From Streptomyces sp. NBC_01549 (lineage in GTDB: Bacteria; Actinomycetota; Actinomycetes; Streptomycetales; Streptomycetaceae), in assembly GCF_026339955.1 (NCBI RefSeq), contig NZ_JAPEPW010000004.1, positions 186,001 to 250,000 of the forward strand: a stretch of 64,000 nucleotides of DNA, given 5' to 3'. Shown piece after piece: positions 59,293 through 64,000 of this stretch (positions within the stretch are counted from its first letter, which is position 1; every line of letters starts with the position of its first letter). A program made the translations under genes and the position numbers. The notes under the pieces are model-generated. The model made no database searches, had not been told where the DNA came from, and saw nothing but the letters and a program-made list of their open reading frames with translations.

Positions 59293-59539
59293 TAGACGTT
59301 TTCGCAGGTCAGTCCCCCTGTTCCCTTCGGGTGCGCCTTGCCGGCGTGAAAACATGGCTGCGGCGCCTGCCCGCCGACGCCGGTAGCTCGTTGGGACGTT
59401 GAGCCCGTAGGTCAGTCTGGTGCCGGGGCCGCAGAGGGGCCACGCACTGTTGCCATCGAGCACGCCGGTCAGATTTTCGCTCCCCCGCGGCCCCCTGGGC
59501 AGGCGTCGGCCCGTACGGATCGATACCAGGGAGTTGTGC
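59293..59539 (+). ncRNA. Candidate bridge-RNA region of the IS110 element
   Basis: In the IS110 group the non-coding segment before the transposase gene encodes a structured bridge RNA that pairs with target and donor DNA. This 247-bp stretch lies at the right place and has no gene. Short self-complementary parts are visible (for example ggggccgcagaggggccac, and gcctgcccgccgacgccgg). The call rests on family knowledge, not on a recognised RNA motif. Confidence 0.3.
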
Positions 59540-60877
59540 ATGGCGGACACCGACGACGGTGGCGTCGAGGAGATCGAGCAGGCCGAGGAGCTCGTGGCCC
59601 GTGTCGCGGCGATCGATATCGCCAAGGCGTCGGGCATGGTCTGTGTGCGGGTGCCGCACGAGGACAAGCCCGGCAAGCGCGTGCAGCGGGTCTTCAACAC
59701 CGTCGCGACCAGCGGCGCGATCCTGGACCTGGCCGACCACCTGGTCTGCCAGGGCGTCACCCGGGTGGTGATGGAGGCGACGTCGACCTACTGGAAGCCG
59801 TACTTCTTTCTGCTGGAATCGCGTGGTCTGGAGTGCTGGCTGGTCAACGCCCGTGACGTCAAGAACGTCCCGGGCCGGCCCAAAACCGACCGCCTGGACG
59901 CGGTCTGGCTGGCCAAGCTCACCGAACGCGGCATGCTCCGGCCCTCGTTCGTACCCCCGAAGCCGGTCCGTGAACTGCGCGATCTGACCCGGGCCCGGGC
60001 CGTCATGACCCACGAGCGCACCCGCCACAAGCAGCGCACCGAGAAACTCCTCGAGGACGCCCAGATCAAGCTGTCCACCGTGATCGCCGACATCTTCGGC
60101 GTCTCCGGCCGGGCCATGCTGGAGGCACTGATCGCGGGCGAACGCAGCCCCAAGGCGTTGGCGGACCTGGCCCACGGCACCATCAAGGCCAGCCACAGCA
60201 CCCTGGCCGAGGCCCTGACCGGCCGGTTCGAAGAACACCACGCCTTCATGTGCCGGATGCTGCTGGACACCGTCGACTACCTCACCGTGCAGATCGACAA
60301 GCTCACCGCCCGGATCACCCTGCGTCTGGCCGAGCTGTCCACCACCGAGGACGACGAAGGCCCCGGACAGGGCACCCTCATACCGATCACCGACACCGAA
60401 CGCCTCGACGAGATCCCCGGCGTCGGCCCCAGCACCGCGCAGGTCATCCTCGCCGAGACCGGCCTGGACATGACGGTCTTCCCCACCGCCGGCCATCTCG
60501 TGTCCTGGGCGAAACTCTCCCCACGCACCCTCCAGTCCGGAAACAAGAACACCTCCGGCCCCACCGGCAAAGGCAACCCCTGGCTCCGCGGCGCCCTCGG
60601 CGAAGCAGCAATCTCCGCCGCCCGCACCGACACCTTCCTCGGCGCCCGCTACCGCCGCATCGTCAAACGCCGCGGCCACATGAAAGCCCTGGTCGCCGTC
60701 GCCCGCTCCATCCTGGTCGCCGTCTGGCACCTCATGAACGACCCGACCGCCCGCTACCGAGACCTCGGCCCCGACTTCCACACCCGCAACCTCGACCCGG
60801 CCCGCAAGAGCCGCGACCTCGTCCGCCAGCTCAAGGCCCTCGGCCACGACGTCACCCTCACCCCGGCAGCCGCCTGA
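59540..60877 (+). CDS. IS110-family transposase
   Basis: This 445-residue DEDD-type recombinase has an N-terminal RuvC-like domain (VAAIDIAKASGMVCVRVPHE with the first Asp, VVMEATSTYWKPYFFLLESR with Glu, PGRPKTDRLDAVWLAKLTER with the Asp pair), a coiled middle part (ERTRHKQRTEKLLEDAQIKL) and the C-terminal Transposase_20 domain (LDEIPGVGPSTAQVILAETG, GKGNPWLRGALGEAAISAAR with the tail Ser nearby). The frame is intact and of normal length. AGGGAG lies before ATG 59540. A broken relative is present at 19042-19612. Confidence 0.9.
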   Translation: MADTDDGGVEEIEQAEELVARVAAIDIAKASGMVCVRVPHEDKPGKRVQRVFNTVATSGAILDLADHLVCQGVTRVVMEATSTYWKPYFFLLESRGLECWLVNARDVKNVPGRPKTDRLDAVWLAKLTERGMLRPSFVPPKPVRELRDLTRARAVMTHERTRHKQRTEKLLEDAQIKLSTVIADIFGVSGRAMLEALIAGERSPKALADLAHGTIKASHSTLAEALTGRFEEHHAFMCRMLLDTVDYLTVQIDKLTARITLRLAELSTTEDDEGPGQGTLIPITDTERLDEIPGVGPSTAQVILAETGLDMTVFPTAGHLVSWAKLSPRTLQSGNKNTSGPTGKGNPWLRGALGEAAISAARTDTFLGARYRRIVKRRGHMKALVAVARSILVAVWHLMNDPTARYRDLGPDFHTRNLDPARKSRDLVRQLKALGHDVTLTPAAA

Positions 60878-60977
60878 CATCCCACGACCCCACCGCCCCA
60901 CACCAGCCCCCGACCGTCACCATCGAGGGGCTATCTCGCCATCCCCATCTGACCGTTGAGTTTTCCGGTCAGGCGGT

Positions 60978-61145
60978 ATGTCTGCTAACTTCCAGGCCGC
61001 GATCGCCCGAACCTGGGGGACCTCGACCGCCGATCGCACCACCCGGGATGCCGGCCAGCCCGGCGTGCGGCTGCGGATGTACACCGATCTGCGGCAGGTC
61101 CTCGAGGAGGCCTCTTCGCCGGAGCCGACGCCGTCGGCCACCTAG
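60978..61145 (+). CDS. Short open frame of unknown origin next to the IS110 end
   Basis: ATG 60978 opens 55 codons: SANFQAAIARTWGTSTADRT, then GVRLRMYTDLRQVLEEASSP and a Ser/Pro tail. Codon use looks coding. It begins at the very edge of the IS, so it may be the 3' end of a gene interrupted by the insertion rather than a complete gene. I do not recognise the family. Confidence 0.4.
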   Translation: MSANFQAAIARTWGTSTADRTTRDAGQPGVRLRMYTDLRQVLEEASSPEPTPSAT

Positions 61146-61425
61146 ACAGGCGTGGTCCGCCACCACGGGGGGAGTGACGGACCACGTCTGCGTCCACGGT
61201 GCCACACCAGTTGCCCCGCGCCCGGTCTGCGGGTGAAGTCGTCGCGGGATGCTGTGACTTTGATCGAGCAGGGGTTACACGTGGGCACGCAGCAGGGCGA
61301 GGACGGTGTCATGTGAGGTCTCAGAGGGCGGTTCGTGAGTCTTTGAGAGGTTCTGTCGTCGCCTGATGGTGTGGGTGCGAGCGGAATCCGCTGGTCCACG
61401 GGCGGTGGTCTGTTGGGGTGGCGGG
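61146..61425. other. Gap before the IS5-family transposase
   Basis: These 280 bp show no gene. They must contain the left end of the IS5-type element, but I could not match a terminal inverted repeat to the sequence after 62672 with confidence. A short hyphenated repeat (gtggtccgccaccacgg) is present at about 61150. Confidence 0.3.
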
Positions 61426-62274
61426 GTGAGTGAACGCAAGCCGTACCCGAGCGACTTATCGGATGGCCAGTGGTCGTTGATCGAGCCGGTGATCACGGCG
61501 TGGAAGGACCGGCACCGATCGGTCAGCGGCCGCCAGGGCGCCTATGCGATGCGGGAGATCGTGAACGCGATCCTCTATCAGGGCCGGACCGGCTGCCAGT
61601 GGGCCTACCTCCCCAACGACCTGCCGCCGAAGAGCGCGACGTACTACTACTTCGCCGCGTGGCGGGACGACGGGACCGACCGGGTCATCCATGAACTGCT
61701 GCGCTGCCAGGTCCGTGAGAGGGCCCGCCGATTAGAGGACCCGACCCTGGTGGTGCTGGACACGCAGAGTGTCCACGTAGCTGCCGGGGTCCCCGCCTCC
61801 ACGACCGGCCTGGACCCGGGGAAACGGGTGCCGGGCCGCAAGCGGGGCCTGGCCGTGGACGTACTGGGCCTGGTCATCGCCGTCACCGTCCTCTCCGCGA
61901 ACACCCACGACAACGCCGCGGGCGTCGCCCTGCTCGACCAGGTCGCCGAACACACCAGTGGCACCGTCGAGAAAGCCCTCGTCGACCAGGGCTTCAAGAA
62001 CCAGGTCGCCGCCCACGGCACCCTCCTGGGCATCGACGTCGAGACCGTCCAACGCAACCCGGAGGACAAGGGGTTCGTCCCACAGCCGAAGCGGTGGAGA
62101 GCCGAGCAGACCTACGGGATCCTGATACTGCACCGGCGCCTGGTCCGCGACTACGAACACCACCCAGCCTCCTCCGCCTCCCGCGTCTACTGGGCGATGA
62201 CCCAGGTAATGGCCCGTCGGCTCACCGGCGCCAACACGCCCACCTGGCGCGACCCGCAGCCGGTGACCGCGTGA
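61426..62274 (+). CDS. IS5-family transposase
   Basis: This 282-residue DDE transposase has the IS5-type opening (YPSDLSDGQWSLIEPVI), the DUF4096-like segment (REIVNAILYQGRTGCQWAYL, PNDLPPKSATYYYFAAWRDD) and catalytic residues in TLVVLDTQSVHV (Asp), KALVDQGFKN (Asp) and RWRAEQTYGILILHRRLVRD (Glu). GTG 61426 starts the protein. Its stop overlaps the start of the coiled-coil/winged-helix gene (GTGA), so both are made together. The frame is intact and probably active. Confidence 0.88.
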   Translation: MSERKPYPSDLSDGQWSLIEPVITAWKDRHRSVSGRQGAYAMREIVNAILYQGRTGCQWAYLPNDLPPKSATYYYFAAWRDDGTDRVIHELLRCQVRERARRLEDPTLVVLDTQSVHVAAGVPASTTGLDPGKRVPGRKRGLAVDVLGLVIAVTVLSANTHDNAAGVALLDQVAEHTSGTVEKALVDQGFKNQVAAHGTLLGIDVETVQRNPEDKGFVPQPKRWRAEQTYGILILHRRLVRDYEHHPASSASRVYWAMTQVMARRLTGANTPTWRDPQPVTA

Positions 62275-62672
62275 ACGTCCAGCCTCTGCTCGACGCACTC
62301 CACGTCCAGGAGGACGCCACCCGGGCCCTGGCCGACGACCTCCGCACACAGGTCGCCGAACTGCAGGGACGGCTACGGGAAGCCGAGACCCACCTCGAAC
62401 ACCTCGCGATTACCCGCAAGACCGTCACTGCCCTCGCGGACCGGCTCCCAGCCCACCCAGTCTCACCCGGCCTGCCCGAACACCCGGACTACCCCCGCAT
62501 CCTCGCCGTCTTCAACGAGGCCACTGGCCCCCTCCGAGCCCGTGACGTCTGCGAAGTCCTCGACCACGAACTCCTGCCGAAGAACATCGAAGGCACCCGC
62601 GCCAAGCTGAAACGCCTCGTCAAACTCGGTGTCCTCACCGAAGTCGACGCCGGCAGCTTCGCCAGGAAGTAG
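62271..62672 (+). CDS. Coiled-coil / winged-helix accessory protein coupled to IS5 transposase
   Basis: This 133-residue protein begins at GTG 62271 within the transposase stop. The first half is a coiled coil (ATRALADDLRTQVAELQGRL, REAETHLEHLAITRKTVTAL). The second half is winged-helix-like (YPRILAVFNEATGPLRARDV, EGTRAKLKRLVKLGVLTEVD, AGSFARK). The same plan and key residues occur in the protein at 10997-11452. Coupling to the transposase suggests a role in transposition, perhaps DNA-end binding or regulation. No experimental function is known to me. Confidence 0.7.
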   Translation: MNVQPLLDALHVQEDATRALADDLRTQVAELQGRLREAETHLEHLAITRKTVTALADRLPAHPVSPGLPEHPDYPRILAVFNEATGPLRARDVCEVLDHELLPKNIEGTRAKLKRLVKLGVLTEVDAGSFARK

Positions 62673-62723
62673 TAAGCGACCAGCAATCCTGCCGCGGCCT
62701 CACCTCGATGTGACTAGCCGCTT

Positions 62724-63397
62724 TAGTTGAAGGGATTCGCCGGCTCCGCGATCTCTAGGACCACAGCGGGTAGCGCGGCCTCCAGGACTTGCCTGCGTGG
62801 CAGGGAAAGGCCGAAGTATCGTTCGATGATCTCCAGTGCGATGCGGTGCACTTCCCGGCGAGGCATGTTGGCGTCTGGCAGGCCGGCAGCAGCCAGCATC
62901 TCCTCGACGCGTACCGCCACCTCGCGATCACCGTTCACGCCGTCGTATCCCCATGAACGGTCCAGGTGGAGATTGAAGGCACACATGAGACGATCATCAT
63001 GGAGATAGGAGAACTGAGGCGGTACCGGCTTGCCGTTCTCCTCTTCGAATTCCAGCTGGAAGACGTGTGCACCACCCCGAGAAACAGGCGGCTGCGGGCC
63101 GAACTCCGCCTGCCACCCACCGTACTTGACCACGAAGACCCATTCGCCGATCTCTCCATAACGCAGACCTATCGCGGGGTAGGGGTCCCAGGGGCCGTCC
63201 TCCACGACATCGATCAGGTCCTTGCTGGTGAGGTGGGCCAGACTACGCGCCGTGCGCGTCGGCCCGAACACTGTCGCGGTCAGCCGAGACACCAGCTCTT
63301 CGGCATCCAACCCTCGAGCGAGCACCACGCTGTAGCCACCGAAGGCGATCGACTGGGGAGCGGCAAGCCATGCAATTCCGTCGGTCATAGCGATCAT
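62724..63397 (-). CDS. DUF6461-like protein
   Basis: This 224-residue cytoplasmic protein opens MIAMTDGIAWLAAPQSIAFG then GYSVVLARGLDAEELVSRLT, typical of the actinobacterial DUF6461 group, whose members are often clustered with immunity-like genes. Further blocks are AIGLRYGEIGEWVFVVKYGG and VFQLEFEEENGKPVPPQFSY. AGAGG precedes ATG 63397. G+C is somewhat lower than average. Function is unknown. Confidence 0.65.
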
Positions 63398-63636
63398 CGT
63401 GACGCACCTCTGCCGGGCGTGTCACGAGGCCCCACAGCCACAATCCTCCAGCCAAGCCATTGCCCCCGACGCGTTCACTCGCCAACTGAAGTGCTTCGCC
63501 ATATTCGAAACGGACATGAACTCACGAACCGTCCTCTGAGAACCGACAGCGGATGTTCACCGATGTCGACAGCACAGAGCGGTCCGGAAGATTCGAACGG
63601 TGACGCCGGGCAGCCCTCGGGCCTTAAGGTGTGCCG

Positions 63637-64000
63637 GTGATCTTCAAGAGGAAGCAGAAGGCCTCGGACCTCGGCGCCGTCGTGTCCGAGCTGGAGCAGG
63701 CGGTTGACGCTCGCGACGGTGCCCGCACCGAACGTGCCTTCACCGCCACGCTGACGGGCCTGCAGCAGGCAACGGACGCCGAACGCGTCCTGGCGGGGCC
63801 CCGGCTGGCCGCGCTGCTACCCGCCTTCCCGCCCACCGGCCCACGCCCGCTCCTGGCGTCGGCGGCCGGCTTCTGCGTCGAGAGCGGCGCAGATCCGGCG
63901 GCCTGCGCGGAACCAATCCTCGACGGCATCCACCGAGACCTGCTCGACGCCCTGGAGTTCGCCCGCCGCTGGACCACCGCCGGCGGAGCCGAGGACGAAC
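63637..64000 (+). CDS. Hypothetical protein, cut by the window end
   Basis: GTG 63637 opens a frame that runs to the window edge: VIFKRKQKASDLGAVVSELE, RTERAFTATLTGLQQATDAE, LLASAAGFCVESGADPAACA, GIHRDLLDALEFARRWTTAG. TAAGGT at 63625-63630 lies six bases before the start, so a leaderless promoter is plausible. It is a soluble helical protein; I do not recognise the family. At least 121 residues are present. Confidence 0.6.
   Translation, partial: MIFKRKQKASDLGAVVSELEQAVDARDGARTERAFTATLTGLQQATDAERVLAGPRLAALLPAFPPTGPRPLLASAAGFCVESGADPAACAEPILDGIHRDLLDALEFARRWTTAGGAEDE

Larger units (their letters stand above)
59290..60975 (+). mobile_element. IS110-family insertion sequence, ends approximate
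   Basis: A complete IS110-type transposase gene is flanked by non-coding ends. IS110 elements lack terminal inverted repeats, so borders cannot be set exactly. Similar strings occur at the two sides (gttttcgcaggtcag near 59298-59312 and gttttccggtcag near 60959-60972), which may be the boundary region. The leader before the gene is about 240 bp, as expected for elements encoding a bridge RNA. Confidence 0.5.

Overview
The window is about 70% G+C, uses frequent GTG/TTG starts, and carries typical Streptomyces gene families: SpoIIE-type phosphatase with sensor domains, S53 protease, bacterial terpene synthase, DUF1707 protein and a bL37-like peptide. It reads as accessory chromosome of a Streptomyces or close relative. 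Many genes are decayed and several insertion sequences, whole and partial, are present. I saw no rRNA, tRNA or CRISPR array.

Layout. 0-4 kb: an IS6-family element, two decayed genes and a 386-bp deletion derivative of the same IS. 4-10.6 kb: an alpha-xyloside operon (lipoprotein binding protein, two permeases, GH31 alpha-xylosidase, LacI regulator) with promoter, palindromic operator and a long leader inverted repeat. 10.6-13.8 kb: IS fragments, an IS-associated coiled-coil/winged-helix protein and a frameshifted YibE/F-like gene. 13.9-19 kb: S53 protease, a decayed anthranilate-synthase-like fragment, a PAS-GAF-SpoIIE phosphatase, a terpene synthase and a decayed PucR-like fragment.

19-49 kb is a potassium and ion homeostasis island. 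It holds kdpFABC with a 27-codon leader gene, kdpE and kdpD; a decayed second kdpD; a KimA-like APC transporter; a double-RCK membrane protein; a DUF4118-GAF protein; another complete KdpD; a CPA1 Na+/H+ antiporter; a four-helix sensor-like membrane protein; an orphan KdpB; an SDR protein; a bL37-like peptide; a second APC transporter; and two paralogous small membrane proteins. Five transcription units in it share a strikingly regular upstream array of four CGTMAG/CGTCAAG half-sites at offsets 0, 11, 32 and 43, always in the same orientation to the gene. Two further sites keep most of that pattern. This looks like one regulon, most simply that of the single OmpR-type regulator present, KdpE. 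It is the most interesting signal in the window.

49-52.3 kb holds two small regulatory units with promoter-embedded palindromes (MarR/GbsR-like; GntR/YtrA-like with a DUF1648 membrane protein). 52.4-59 kb is a junkyard: an SdpC-like toxin cut to its N-terminal half behind a CRP-like palindrome, inverted pieces of a Dyp peroxidase, an integrase remnant, a 5'-truncated DnaE2 with a Y-family polymerase, and a WD40-like protein. 59-62.7 kb has an IS110-family element (probable bridge-RNA leader) and an IS5-family transposase translationally coupled to a second coiled-coil/winged-helix accessory protein. The window closes with a DUF6461-like protein and an incomplete gene.
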